A DNA stretch of 64,000 nucleotides from assembly GCA_027592785.1 (NCBI GenBank), contig JAQCLD010000005.1, forward strand, positions 1-64,000. The letters are read 5' to 3'. The stretch is from Acidobacteriota bacterium (GTDB lineage Bacteria; Acidobacteriota; Terriglobia; Bryobacterales; UBA6623). The translations under genes were made by a program, and so were the position numbers. The notes under the pieces were generated by a model. That model worked only from the letters and a program-made list of their open reading frames with translations. It was not told where the DNA came from and did not search any database. Below are positions 8,483-17,955 of the stretch, in pieces (the first letter of the stretch is position 1; every line of letters begins with the position of its first letter).

Positions 8483-10051
8483 CTACTTCCCAGCCTGCCT
8501 ATCGAAAAACTCAAACACATGCGGCAGCGCTCGCCCCACGATCGTGTCGTGATCGGCGCCTTCTTCCAACAAAAACTCCGTTTTCAGGCCGTGACCGCGG
8601 ATCGCCTCGACCATCCCCTCGACCATCTCGACCCGCCGCGCGCCGTCTTCGGCGCCCACGATCATCATCAGTGGCGTGTTCTCGAAAACGTCGAAAGCCA
8701 CATCCTGGGGCCGCGTCGTAAACGCACTCAGCGCCACGCCTGCCCATTTGTCGTTGTACTTCTCTCCGAAGTACCAACCGCCCGTTGCTCCCGAGGAGTG
8801 CCCAAACAAGTAGATGCGCGCCGGGTCCGGATTGTACTCGTCCACGATCAGCCGAAAGGCGTTCAGCGCATCCTTTTCGCTCAGCTCCGTCTCGCGTTGT
8901 TGCTCAGCGCTCACCGGGAAGCGTGGCGCCTCATTCGATTTCCGTTGTTCCGCCGCGTTGTACCCCGCGCTCGGTCGGTAGCCCATTGTCGTGGCCACCA
9001 CGTAGCCGTGCTTCTCGGCCATCCTCCACAACGTGCCGTCGTCGCGGTCGAAGTAGAAATCGTGGTCGCGCGTGTTGCCGTGCAATACGAACACCATCGG
9101 CAGCTGCGACGTACCGTCCCAGGTTGACGGGACGTAAACGCGGTAAGGCATGATCTCGCCGCCGTCCTCAAACCAGTAGTGCCGTTCGTGGTCGCCCTTG
9201 GCGCGGGTTAGCGGATCCTCGCCTGCTTCCAATGCCGTCAGTAATTCTTCCGCATCCTGGAGCTCTTTGGCGAACTTGAAGTCCCGAGTCCCGTCCACGC
9301 CCAGGCCGAAGTCGTCCGTATCGAGTTCGCGATTCCCGTCGTTGACCGCGCGCGCTACATCAAAAGGCCAAATAACGCTTGCCTTAGCGCCGTCATGTCC
9401 TGCGATGCGCGCGAGTCTTCCTTCGACTCCAAGCCTGCCTGAGAGGATTCCCCGTGCCAACACAATCGTCTTCGTCAGCTCAACCAGCGGCTCTTTTCCA
9501 TCGGTCACTTTCGCGATGACCTGGTAGTACCCGTCGGGCGCGGCTTTCAAACTCGCCTGGAATTCCACTTCGCCGCTTGCTGGAACGTCGTACGTACCAA
9601 GATCCCGCGCCGGCCCCTCACGCGGCGCAAGCGACAGGTGCATCCGCAACTTCGAGTTCGGCTTATACGCGGCCGTGTAGTACTGTTCCAGCCATCCCGA
9701 TAGCGGCAAAGAGGACTCCGTCACAGCCTCGTCGAGCTCCAAAGCCAATGACCAGACGAACGCGTCCTTGTTGGTCCACTCCAGGCCTGCGACCAGCGCC
9801 TGGGCCTCGGCTAAGTCCCGTCGCGCAGCGCCTTCGTCCCTGGAGTCGCGAGCGCTTGCCGCGTCGGCGATCAATTTGTCGACACGACCGGCGGTCTCAC
9901 CACTTAACTGAGCCCTGCTGCGCAGTATTTGAACCGTCCGCGCCAGCCTCGCCAAGTCCGGCTGCAGTTCAGGCGTCAGCGGACCGAAGTTCGGACCCTG
10001 CGCCGAGAGCGTCATTGCCGCCATCACGCCAATCAGTGCGATGCGATTCAT
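8483..10051 (-). CDS. secreted alpha/beta-hydrolase (esterase D/PHB-depolymerase-like)
   Basis: 522 residues with a cleavable signal peptide (about residues 1-18). The N-terminal 250 residues are a helical then beta-rich region of unknown role. The C-terminal half is an alpha/beta hydrolase: FVLHGNTRDHD forms the oxyanion region, the nucleophile Ser lies in GHSSGATGG, and the likely catalytic His is in GADHDTIVG. The layout resembles feruloyl-esterase or PHB-depolymerase-like enzymes. ATG at 10051 is chosen because it begins the signal peptide; the longer ORF start is not supported. Confidence 0.82.
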   Translation of the reverse strand: MNRIALIGVMAAMTLSAQGPNFGPLTPELQPDLARLARTVQILRSRAQLSGETAGRVDKLIADAASARDSRDEGAARRDLAEAQALVAGLEWTNKDAFVWSLALELDEAVTESSLPLSGWLEQYYTAAYKPNSKLRMHLSLAPREGPARDLGTYDVPASGEVEFQASLKAAPDGYYQVIAKVTDGKEPLVELTKTIVLARGILSGRLGVEGRLARIAGHDGAKASVIWPFDVARAVNDGNRELDTDDFGLGVDGTRDFKFAKELQDAEELLTALEAGEDPLTRAKGDHERHYWFEDGGEIMPYRVYVPSTWDGTSQLPMVFVLHGNTRDHDFYFDRDDGTLWRMAEKHGYVVATTMGYRPSAGYNAAEQRKSNEAPRFPVSAEQQRETELSEKDALNAFRLIVDEYNPDPARIYLFGHSSGATGGWYFGEKYNDKWAGVALSAFTTRPQDVAFDVFENTPLMMIVGAEDGARRVEMVEGMVEAIRGHGLKTEFLLEEGADHDTIVGRALPHVFEFFDRQAGK

Positions 10052-10187
10052 GGAGTCTCTCTTCGGAAGCGCAATCAAAACGAGGCCTCTATATCCTACA
10101 CGTCGAGCCGTCAGGCTGCCCTGCGAACACCGCCCGGAAGTGACGCAGCTCACAGTTCCAGTTCTCCTGCGTTATGCTGTTTCCGAC

Positions 10188-11417
10188 ATGACACGCCGCC
10201 AATTCCTCGCCGCCGCCGCTGCCACTACCTGGCTCGCCAACTATCGCGCTCTAGCCGCCGTCGAAACCGGACGCCACAAGATCCGCTCGTTAGACGTGAT
10301 GGTCATCCAGGGCCCGGACCGCAACTACACCCACGTCCGCGTCAACACCGACACGGGCTTGCACGGCATCGGCGAGGGCTATGGCTCGCCCGGCGCTGGC
10401 GTCAAAGAACAAATGCTTGCTCTCGAGCCCTTGCTGATCGGTAAGGACCCACTCGAGATTGAAAAAATCTACGTCGGCCTCACGCGCCATACCGACGGCT
10501 CGGCGCACATGTTCATGCGCGGCGTCAGCGGCATCGAAATGGCCCTGTGGGATCTCGCCGGCAAGATCCTCAACGTTCCGGTGACCACCCTGCTCGGCGG
10601 AGCCTACCGCGACAAGGTCCGCATGTATAACCACGGTGGGCCGTCGAACTATCTCGACAAGTCTGCCTGTCGCGAATGGGCCGCCAAACGCCGCGAAGAC
10701 CCACGCGGCTTCACCTGCGTCAAGTTCAGCCCCGGGCGCACCACGCCCGCGACCGACGTCGGCCACGACCCCGCCAATCGCGTGCTCACCAATACCGAGC
10801 TGCGCAACATCCGCACCGGTTTTGAGAACTCCCGCGAGGCGCTCGGCTGGGAACACGACATTATCGTTCACTGCCACTGGGAGTACGACTTGCGCTCCGC
10901 GATCCAACTCGCCGAAGCAATCGAGCCCATCATGCCGCTCTACCTCGAAGACCCCCTGCCGGTCGAATACAACGAATCCTGGCGGCGCCTCTGCGATGCC
11001 TCGCGGGTGGCCATCGGCAAGGGAGAGAACCTAGCGCGGCGTCAGGGCTTCGAGCCCTGGATCGTCAACGCCGCCATCGACGTCCTGAACCCCGACTTGC
11101 GCAACACCGGCGGCCTGCTCGAAACCAAGAAAATCGCCGACATGGCCGAGGTCTATTACATCCCCTTCTACAACCACAACACCGGGGCCACGGTCTGCAC
11201 GATGGCCACGATCCAATGGGCCGCCGCCATCCGCGACTACATCGCCTGCGAAACCGTAGTCAACCGCTACGCCTTCATGGAGGAGCTACTGGTCCTCGAC
11301 GAACCGATCTTCCAAGACGGTTTCATCAAACTTCCCAACAAACCCGGCCTCGGCATTGAACTAAACCCCGACGTCGCCAAAGCGCATCTCGCCGACGGCG
11401 AGGTCTGGTGGGGTTAG
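10188..11417 (+). CDS. Tat-exported enolase-superfamily dehydratase (galactonate-dehydratase-like)
   Basis: 409 residues beginning with a Tat signal (TRRQFLAAAAA). It belongs to the mandelate racemase/muconate lactonizing group of the enolase superfamily. Visible features are the N-terminal capping domain, FMRGVSGIEMALWDLAGK, a Lys in FTCVKFSPG, metal ligands around HCHWEYD, YLEDPLP and GKGEN, and the C-terminal YIPFYNHNTG with a candidate catalytic His. This pattern fits sugar-acid dehydratases, but the sugar acid is unknown. ATG at 10188 is preferred because it starts the Tat signal. Its stop overlaps the stop of the convergent isomerase gene by 3 bp. Confidence 0.86.
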   Translation: MTRRQFLAAAAATTWLANYRALAAVETGRHKIRSLDVMVIQGPDRNYTHVRVNTDTGLHGIGEGYGSPGAGVKEQMLALEPLLIGKDPLEIEKIYVGLTRHTDGSAHMFMRGVSGIEMALWDLAGKILNVPVTTLLGGAYRDKVRMYNHGGPSNYLDKSACREWAAKRREDPRGFTCVKFSPGRTTPATDVGHDPANRVLTNTELRNIRTGFENSREALGWEHDIIVHCHWEYDLRSAIQLAEAIEPIMPLYLEDPLPVEYNESWRRLCDASRVAIGKGENLARRQGFEPWIVNAAIDVLNPDLRNTGGLLETKKIADMAEVYYIPFYNHNTGATVCTMATIQWAAAIRDYIACETVVNRYAFMEELLVLDEPIFQDGFIKLPNKPGLGIELNPDVAKAHLADGEVWWG

Positions 11418-12379
11418 GCGCTTAGCTGGACCCCCAACACATCCTCCAAGTACTCCTTGTTCGCCGACATCTGCTCGTCGATGGTGCCTTCCCACTCCCG
11501 CGGCGGGTCGAAGTCCATCGTCACCCAGCCGTCGAAGCCGCGTGACGTCAGCGTCTCGTAGATAGCCGGGAAGTCGACGCCGCCCGTACCCAGGATCTTG
11601 TAGAGATTGACCTCTTGGTGCTCCTCCCGAGTCGGGGTCGCGCCGGTATAGCCGAGGTACTTCGGCTCGGTGTCTTTAAAGTGCAACGCCGCCACACGGT
11701 CGAAGTGGTGCTGTACGATGTCGACCGGGCTGATGCCGCCCAGCGTGAGATGCGCCGTATCCGCCGTGATCGAGACGTACTCAGGATCGGTCAGCTCGAA
11801 CATGCGCTCGACTTCGTTCTTGCGTTCGAGCGGGCTCCAGATGTGCGGGTGCGGAGCGATGCGAATGCCGATATCGGCCGTGCGCTTGCCGAGTTCGTTC
11901 AGCGTAGCGGCCATCGTCTGCAACTGCTCGTCCGTCGTCGGCTCTTCAGGACGCCGCCCCATATTGAACTTGAAGTGCTTGCAGCCGAAGACGGTCAAGA
12001 AGTCGCGTGCGAAAGCGAAGTGATCGTCGATCGTCTGCGCGGTCTGGGCCGGGTCGATGAAATCGATGGTCATGCCCTGGCCCCCGTTCGAGCAGGTAGC
12101 CATCGAGATGCCCGCCTCGTCGAACTTGGCCTTTAGCGCCTGCGGGTCGTCGACGTACTTCATCACGTGGTTGCGGAACGGCTCGACCCCGTGGAAGCCG
12201 TACTTGGCGGCCATGGCAATGGCTTCTTCCACGTTCTCCGACCACGGGAAGCCGCTATAAGCGAAGCGGATTTTACTGGCCGTTTCCGGCGCTACCGATG
12301 TCTGCTCGGGAGCCGTGCTATTCGAACACCCAACCGCTGCCAGCCCAACAACACCTAAAAATTCTCTTCGATTCAACAT
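11414..12379 (-). CDS. sugar phosphate isomerase/epimerase-type lipoprotein
   Basis: 321-residue TIM-barrel protein of the xylose-isomerase-like (AP endonuclease family 2) superfamily. A Tat-type NRREFLG motif runs into a lipobox Cys at residue 18, so it is probably a Tat-exported lipoprotein. Candidate metal ligands are Glu in GFHGVEPFRNH, His in IAPHPHIW, Asp/His in ITADTAHLT and His in ALHFKDTEP. It starts 3 bp after the sulfatase stop, so the two are one operon, and it faces the enolase-superfamily gene. A role in breaking down an oxidised or sulfated sugar outside the cytoplasm is inferred from context. Confidence 0.83.
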   Translation of the reverse strand: MLNRREFLGVVGLAAVGCSNSTAPEQTSVAPETASKIRFAYSGFPWSENVEEAIAMAAKYGFHGVEPFRNHVMKYVDDPQALKAKFDEAGISMATCSNGGQGMTIDFIDPAQTAQTIDDHFAFARDFLTVFGCKHFKFNMGRRPEEPTTDEQLQTMAATLNELGKRTADIGIRIAPHPHIWSPLERKNEVERMFELTDPEYVSITADTAHLTLGGISPVDIVQHHFDRVAALHFKDTEPKYLGYTGATPTREEHQEVNLYKILGTGGVDFPAIYETLTSRGFDGWVTMDFDPPREWEGTIDEQMSANKEYLEDVLGVQLSA

Positions 12380-12382
12380 GGA

Positions 12383-13912
12383 TTAGTCTCCCGTGCTCGT
12401 TTCTAACAGCCGGTACGTGTAGGTTGCCGGATCGAAATCGTATTCATCTTTGTGCGGCGCCATCGGGGCGCTCGTTTTGGGCATCCACTCCGCCAACTCT
12501 TTCTTGAGCTCCGTGTGTTCCGGCAAAGCTGCCAAATTATGCCAATCGTTGGGGTCCTCCACGCGGTCGTAGAGTTCCTCGGTACCGTCGTGATAGCGAA
12601 TATAGCGCCATTTGTCGGTCAGCACGGCGTGGTTGCCGGGCAGATAATCAATCACCGTCGGGCGCTTTGTCGCTGCCGGGTCTTGCAACTGCGGGACCAA
12701 ACTGATGCCGTCCAGGCCCAAGCCTTCCGTTGACAGCCCGCACAACTCCGCTAGCGTCGGGTACATGTCGACCAGCTCGATCTGTTGGGCGCGGTCTTCG
12801 CCGTTGTGCGTAATACCCGGCCCATGCCAAATCATCGGCACATGTGTCGCCCGCTCCCACAGTGTGCTCTTGTGCCAGTGCTGCTTCTCGCCCAGGTGCC
12901 AGCCGTGGTCGCTCCAGAAGACGATGATCGTGTTGTCGGCCTGGTCGCTCTCGTCGACCGCCTTTAGGATCTGCCCGACCATCTCGTCGGCAAACGTAAT
13001 CGCAGCCAAGTAAGCCTGTACCGCATCATCCCATTTGCCTTCCTTGAGGATGCGCTCGTGCTCGGAGCGCCGCACAGCAGCGATCTCCTGCGCAATGGGA
13101 GGCAGATCGTCCAGATCGTCAGCTGGGACTTCGGGAATTTTCACGTCCTCAATCGGGTACTGATCGAAATACTTTTGCGGTGAAAACAGCGGGATGTGCG
13201 GATGCCACAACCCGACCGCCAAGAAGAACGGTTTGGTGTGCTCGCGCCGCAGAAAATCTTCCGCATAGCGCACCGCCGTCATATCGCCGTAGGTGCGCTC
13301 GGGCCTACCGGGAAGCACGCCAAAATCAAACTCGCCCGCGAAGTTGTCGCCCGCCATGCCGTTAAACGGATGGCCCGGCGGGTTCGGCATGCGTTCGGTC
13401 CAGTCGTACCATTCCGGACGACGGTACCAGGGGTCGTCGAAATGCTGCATGCGGTACTCGTTCCATTGGTCCGGCGGATTGAAGCCCGAGTTGTGATGGA
13501 AAATCTTGCCCGCGCCCGCCGTCAAATAGCCGTTCTGTTTGAAAAACATCGGCATCGTCACCGTATCGGGCAACGCCGGCTTCCAGAACTGATCGTTGTC
13601 GTAGATGCCCGTTGTCGATGGCCGTTTACCGGTCATGATCGACGTCCGCGACGGATTGCAGATCGGCGACGTGCAATGCGCGTCCGTGAACAACACGCCG
13701 CGCTTCGCCAACGCATCGATGTTCGGCGTGTGGACACCGGGATATCCCTGCAAGCAGCCGACCCAGTCGTTCATGTCGTCGACCGAGATCGAGATAACAT
13801 TGGGCCGCCGGTCGGATGACGTCGTTGGCGCCTGCGAGCAACCGGCGGCCGTGGCGGCTGTTGCGGCTGTTGCGGCGAGAGTGGTTTCTAGAAACTGACG
13901 GCGGTTGATCAC
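12383..13912 (-). CDS. type I sulfatase, Tat/lipoprotein-type signal
   Basis: 509 residues. The active-site motif CNPSRTSIMTG is intact, with the formylglycine-forming Cys at residue 85, and the metal-binding pair VDDMND lies at 45-48. Further landmarks are SDHGWHLGEKQHWHK and YIRYHDGTEELYD. The N-terminus is NRRQFLETT followed by an Ala/Thr repeat and a Cys at 25, so export by Tat and lipid anchoring are likely. The subfamily resembles iduronate-2-sulfatase-like enzymes acting on sulfated polysaccharides. A maturase is required; the FGE-like protein at 58.5-60.2 kb lacks the expected Cys residues and may not serve. GTG start. Confidence 0.9.
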   Translation of the reverse strand: MINRRQFLETTLAATAATAATAAGCSQAPTTSSDRRPNVISISVDDMNDWVGCLQGYPGVHTPNIDALAKRGVLFTDAHCTSPICNPSRTSIMTGKRPSTTGIYDNDQFWKPALPDTVTMPMFFKQNGYLTAGAGKIFHHNSGFNPPDQWNEYRMQHFDDPWYRRPEWYDWTERMPNPPGHPFNGMAGDNFAGEFDFGVLPGRPERTYGDMTAVRYAEDFLRREHTKPFFLAVGLWHPHIPLFSPQKYFDQYPIEDVKIPEVPADDLDDLPPIAQEIAAVRRSEHERILKEGKWDDAVQAYLAAITFADEMVGQILKAVDESDQADNTIIVFWSDHGWHLGEKQHWHKSTLWERATHVPMIWHGPGITHNGEDRAQQIELVDMYPTLAELCGLSTEGLGLDGISLVPQLQDPAATKRPTVIDYLPGNHAVLTDKWRYIRYHDGTEELYDRVEDPNDWHNLAALPEHTELKKELAEWMPKTSAPMAPHKDEYDFDPATYTYRLLETSTGD

Positions 13913-14075
13913 GAACAGATGTTAGCGGGACCGCCGCCGTAAATCCAACCGCTACTCCAAACGCAGCGCCTCCATCCCGAAGTGCCGACGGCGCTTCTGA
14001 CACGCCGAGGCGCCATATTGTGACGGGCTACCAGGAGCTCAGCGGCGTCAACTTCACCTTGACCGTTGCCGTCTG

Positions 14076-15593
14076 TTAGGATCGCACTTCAACGCTGGCG
14101 CGGTATCCCGCCAGCCGCTGCCGGTCCTGTGGGTCGGCCAAATTACAGTCTGCACCGCGCGGCAAGGCGTAGACATCGTAGCGCCCAGGGCCAACTTCGA
14201 CGCCGAACGCGCCCGTCTCATCCGCGACGGCCATGGACAAGTCATTGGGCAACCTCGGATCCTGCGGCAGCAGGTAGATGTTGGCGTCCTTCAGCGGCAG
14301 ATCGTCCGAGGCCGTGACCGAGCCTTCCACCGTTCCCGAGTCGTAGGCGACGACGACTTCCGTCTGATGCTCGCCGCCGTCGCCGATCACGATGCGGCCA
14401 TCCAGCGGAGGGCTTCCGTCCACCAGCACCGAGGCCAAGTAGCCGCCACGCGGGATGCCGCTAATTCGCAGGGCGTAGGGTCCCGGCGAAAGCCTCATCT
14501 GAAGCACGGTAGTGTTCGGATCTGGACGCGGAAGCCGCTCCCCGCCCTGCATACTGCGGGCCAACGCGGGCCCGAGGTATTCGAATATCACCGCCGGCGG
14601 CCCCACGCCGCGCTGCGCCGCTATTAGGTCTAGCTTTGGCGGATCGAGGTGTTTCTTCGTGATCGTCATCCGCGCGCCGTCACTCAGGTACACCGCCGAC
14701 CGTGTCATTTGACCGGCAGCGAGAGCGACCTCCGCCAAGCCAGCTGTCCGAGCCCTTCGATTGCGAACAGCGAGGACATACCCGCCGGGGGCTAATCCTT
14801 GCAGGAAGAACGAGCCGTCTTCGGCGGTCGCTATCTGATGCACGGGAGCAAAGAACTCGCCGCTGCGGCGATAGACGCCCACGTCGCAAGCACCGCAACC
14901 CGAGACCTGACCGGCCAATGCCGTTTGGCCCGGAACAGGCGCGCGGAAATCGATGTTCTCGACCTTCTCGCCGGGTCGGAGACGCAGAGTCGCGAGACCT
15001 CCCAGGCCGCTTGGCTCGGGATAAAGCAACGGCGTCACGTTCAGCCGCTCTACTCCGTCAGGCGCCGGCGCCGTCGTCGGCTTGAGCGCCAGCAGGTAGT
15101 TGCCCGCTCGCAGGCCGTGTAAACGGAAGCGTCCTAGGTCGTCGACTGTGACGCTCCTACGCTCGGTGAGAATGGGCACATTACCGAGCCGGTCCGGCTG
15201 CTCCCACAAAGCGATCGTTGCACCTTCCAGCGGCGCACCGTCCGGGCCGCCCGCGGTTCCGGCAATCAGCGACTCAGGCGTGAGCCGGATGAGCAACTCT
15301 TGCGCTCCTGCGCCCGCAGCGACTTGCTGGCGCCGCTGATCGACGTGGTACCCCGCTTTGCTGGCGACCACCCCGTAATTTCCCGCGGGAACTTCAGCGA
15401 GGCGAAAGCGTCCGTCGGGGCCCGTCCACGTCTTCTCCACTGATGTCGCTCGCAGCAACACCAAGACGCCTGCCAGCGGCGAGCTGTCCGCGGCCGACAC
15501 CACACGTCCGGTCACCGCGGCGCCGTCGCGCTGAGGCGTCTGCGCCCAAACGGTCGCGCCGACGAGACATAAGATTGCGATGCGCAGCGTCAT
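14076..15593 (-). CDS. exported carboxypeptidase-regulatory-like domain protein
   Basis: 505 residues with a signal peptide (MTLRIAILCLVGATVWAQ). Residues about 25-110 form a carboxypeptidase-regulatory-like (CarboxypepD_reg) beta domain: GRVVSAADSSPLAGVLVLLRATS, then GPDGRFRLAEVPAGNYGVVASKAGY. Further Ig-like beta repeats follow, including SFFLQGLAPGGYVLAVRNRR and TGAFGVEVGPGRYDVYALPRG. Such proteins are typical of Solibacter-like Acidobacteriota and are thought to be cell-surface or extracellular. The ATG at 15593 overlaps the upstream stop (ATGA), so it is translationally coupled to the paralogue before it; the longer ORF start is rejected for that reason. Confidence 0.82.
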   Translation of the reverse strand: MTLRIAILCLVGATVWAQTPQRDGAAVTGRVVSAADSSPLAGVLVLLRATSVEKTWTGPDGRFRLAEVPAGNYGVVASKAGYHVDQRRQQVAAGAGAQELLIRLTPESLIAGTAGGPDGAPLEGATIALWEQPDRLGNVPILTERRSVTVDDLGRFRLHGLRAGNYLLALKPTTAPAPDGVERLNVTPLLYPEPSGLGGLATLRLRPGEKVENIDFRAPVPGQTALAGQVSGCGACDVGVYRRSGEFFAPVHQIATAEDGSFFLQGLAPGGYVLAVRNRRARTAGLAEVALAAGQMTRSAVYLSDGARMTITKKHLDPPKLDLIAAQRGVGPPAVIFEYLGPALARSMQGGERLPRPDPNTTVLQMRLSPGPYALRISGIPRGGYLASVLVDGSPPLDGRIVIGDGGEHQTEVVVAYDSGTVEGSVTASDDLPLKDANIYLLPQDPRLPNDLSMAVADETGAFGVEVGPGRYDVYALPRGADCNLADPQDRQRLAGYRASVEVRS

Positions 15594-17152
15594 GGCTTGG
15601 CGGTGAGCAGGATCTCGGTTTGATCGCCGGCCGCGATTGGGAAACGTTTCGCTGACGATCCGGCAGCTTGCCAGGCTTGGTCGCTCTGCGGGTCGACAGA
15701 AGCGTCGGCCCAGGAGCAAATCTGATAATCGCCAGGCAACAGTTTGGTGAAGCTGTACTCTCCCTCGGTATCGGTTTGAATCGAGACCACCTTCCCGCCT
15801 CCGTCCCGCAAGGCGACTACGAAGGGTCCGCTGTCGGCATCTTCTGAAGGCGGGCGCACGACCCCGCGAACCTCGCCGAATGCGCCCGAAAGCACAATGT
15901 CGGCCCGCAGCGTCTCGCCCTCCGACAGCGTGAACTCCGTCTGGCTAGTGATGAAGTAGTCGCTGCTGTTGGTCTCGAGGCGATAGCGCCCCGGCAATAG
16001 GGCGAAGCGCTCGAAGCGTGGTTGGCGTCCACGCGCTCCGATACCACCCACGCCTCGGAAGCGCCCGTTACCGCCAAAGCGCATCGAGCCCGGTGTGCCG
16101 CCGTCAAGCGGCACGAGGTTAAGGTTCACCCGTCGTGGCTCCATGTCTTCAAATCGAATCCGGGCCGAGAATGAAGCGCCCGCCCGTGCCATAAGCCGTA
16201 AATCGGTCACATCGCTGTCGATGCGGTAGCGCCCCAGCGCGACAACCCTGCTGGCTCCCCCTCCTCGCCCGCCCCCGTCGTCGTCGATGATTTCCGCATG
16301 CAGTACGTAATCACCCCGCGTGAGTTGCCCGGAGAGCCGCGGCGCGGCTTCGTTTTCGGTGTTCACTTGAATGCCGGACATCGGCCTGCGCCCAGGGCCC
16401 GGGTTCACGTTGACGGCGATGATGCGCACGGTTTCGTCACCTATCAGGTTCAGACCGTCGATCACGCCGCCAACGCGGACGGGTTCCGCGCCGACTCTCA
16501 TAGCGATGTAGAAAGGCGAACTCGATTCGCCCAACTCGACGGAGACGTCCAGCGGCTCGATGGAATAAATCTCGCCCAGCAACCGAGGCGTACGGACCTC
16601 GAGCTGATACTCTCCGGGTGCCACGCCGTAAAACCGGAAGTATCCTCGATCGTCGGTCGAGGTCATCGGTCGACCGAAGCGTCCTCGCGGTCCGCGCCGA
16701 TCCGGTCCGAGACTCTCGCTGGTCTTGGTCAGTCGAACCGCGGCATCGCTGAGCGGATCCCCGAAAGGGTCCGTGACGTAGCCTTCCACGACCGACGCCT
16801 TGGCAACTACGAAATCCGCCTCCCCGCACGAACCGCTCCGAGGGCAGGTCCGCGCCAGCGTCGCCGCAGTTGAGCCGCCAGCCTCCAACGTGAAGTAGCC
16901 GCGCTGGGAAACGGTGAACTCGACGCGCCCCTCGGGCAAGTCTTCGAGACGATAGGTACCCTGCGCGTCGGCCTGCACCGAGGCGATGGTCCGCGGCGGC
17001 GAGCCGCTCGAAGCGACTACCCAGGCGCCGGCGGCGGGAGATCGGTCGCCGTCAGAGAGTGCTAGCACGCGGCCAGTGAGTACGCTCTGGGCAAGCGCTG
17101 AGCCCGAGAAGATCGCGGCCCAAAGACCAATCCGAAGCAGATTCCGCGGCAC
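15590..17152 (-). CDS. exported carboxypeptidase-regulatory-like domain protein
   Basis: 520 residues with a signal peptide ending near residue 22 (ALAQ). It has the same build as its downstream neighbour: a first beta domain with QGTYRLEDLPEGRVEFTVSQRGY, a second with SVVEGYVTDPFGDPLSDAAV, and a final one with GEYSFTKLLPGDYQICSW. A Gly/Arg-rich loop near residues 360-375 separates two of them. The two genes are paralogous and overlap by 4 nt, suggesting co-expression. Function is unknown; surface adhesion or carbohydrate binding are possible. Confidence 0.8.
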   Translation of the reverse strand: MPRNLLRIGLWAAIFSGSALAQSVLTGRVLALSDGDRSPAAGAWVVASSGSPPRTIASVQADAQGTYRLEDLPEGRVEFTVSQRGYFTLEAGGSTAATLARTCPRSGSCGEADFVVAKASVVEGYVTDPFGDPLSDAAVRLTKTSESLGPDRRGPRGRFGRPMTSTDDRGYFRFYGVAPGEYQLEVRTPRLLGEIYSIEPLDVSVELGESSSPFYIAMRVGAEPVRVGGVIDGLNLIGDETVRIIAVNVNPGPGRRPMSGIQVNTENEAAPRLSGQLTRGDYVLHAEIIDDDGGGRGGGASRVVALGRYRIDSDVTDLRLMARAGASFSARIRFEDMEPRRVNLNLVPLDGGTPGSMRFGGNGRFRGVGGIGARGRQPRFERFALLPGRYRLETNSSDYFITSQTEFTLSEGETLRADIVLSGAFGEVRGVVRPPSEDADSGPFVVALRDGGGKVVSIQTDTEGEYSFTKLLPGDYQICSWADASVDPQSDQAWQAAGSSAKRFPIAAGDQTEILLTAKP

Positions 17153-17450
17153 TGCCTAATAGTGACGCACGAACTCCGCGAAGGGTACACGAAATCCCCG
17201 CCTGCTCGGTGCGGGTCGCCCCGCACCGGGAGTGCGAGTTCAATCTCGCTTCCTCCCTGCCAGGCTTGGGATCCTCCACCTCGAACGGGACATTCAAAGT
17301 CAAGGGTTTCGGGAGCAGAATTTTCGTAAGTTGTTGAAATCGCAACGGAAATATTCCCGTCGTCAGACCGCGGCGTCAGTTGGGAGGGGTCCGATCCTTG
17401 GTAATCTGGAGTCTGTGCCCCTTGTATTATTGACCAGGAGAAAAGTGCTT
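17153..17450. other. divergent intergenic region
   Basis: About 300 bp between the outward-facing starts of the carboxypeptidase-like operon (minus) and the small lipoprotein (plus). It must hold promoters for both, but I see no convincing -35/-10 pair. An AGGAG ribosome-binding site lies about ten nt before the ATG at 17451. No tRNA or ORF of note. Confidence 0.5.
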
Positions 17451-17696
17451 ATGAAGAAACGACTTACTGCGATGTTGGGAATGGCCGTGTTGGGCCTTGC
17501 TCTGGCTGCCGGATGCTCGCAAGCGGAGCCGGAAGGCGTCATGGAGAACGCCGGAGCTGCGATGGATAACGCCGCAGACCACATGGAAGAAGCCGCTAAC
17601 GATGCGGGACAAGCGATGGAAGACGCTGCCGAAGCCGTAGGCGATGCAGCGCAAGAGGCCGGTCAGGCCGTCGAGAAAGCTGCAGGAACGAACTAG
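17451..17696 (+). CDS. small Ala-rich helical lipoprotein
   Basis: 81 residues. A basic-hydrophobic signal runs into the lipobox AAGC (Cys at 16 or near it). The mature part is almost entirely helix-forming and low in complexity, with a repeated unit of roughly 11 residues built on A-x-D/N-A-A-x-x-x-E (for example AMEDAAEAVGDAAQ). It resembles LEA-like, YtxH-like or entericidin-like small lipoproteins, often envelope-stress related, but no family is certain. The in-frame ORF extends upstream, yet the ATG at 17451 has a ribosome-binding site and starts the signal peptide. Confidence 0.75.
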   Translation: MKKRLTAMLGMAVLGLALAAGCSQAEPEGVMENAGAAMDNAADHMEEAANDAGQAMEDAAEAVGDAAQEAGQAVEKAAGTN

Positions 17697-17955
17697 CCCC
17701 CTCACCCTACCTAATCGGGCCGCCGACCACGGTCGCGGTCCCCTACCCGCCTTAGCCCGCGGCAGCAAGCCGCTTCGCCTCCTTCGCGCGTAGAGCGTCT
17801 TTGTGGGCATCTAAGGATCGATTACGGCGGGTGGAGGTTTGCTGAATCTCATCGCGACCCAACATGCGCAAGACGGAAGGCGACCGCGCCTCGGCTTGGC
17901 CTTGCACCAACCGGGAAGTCTTGTTCCCGAGCGATGGCCGGCAACCCCACCCGCA

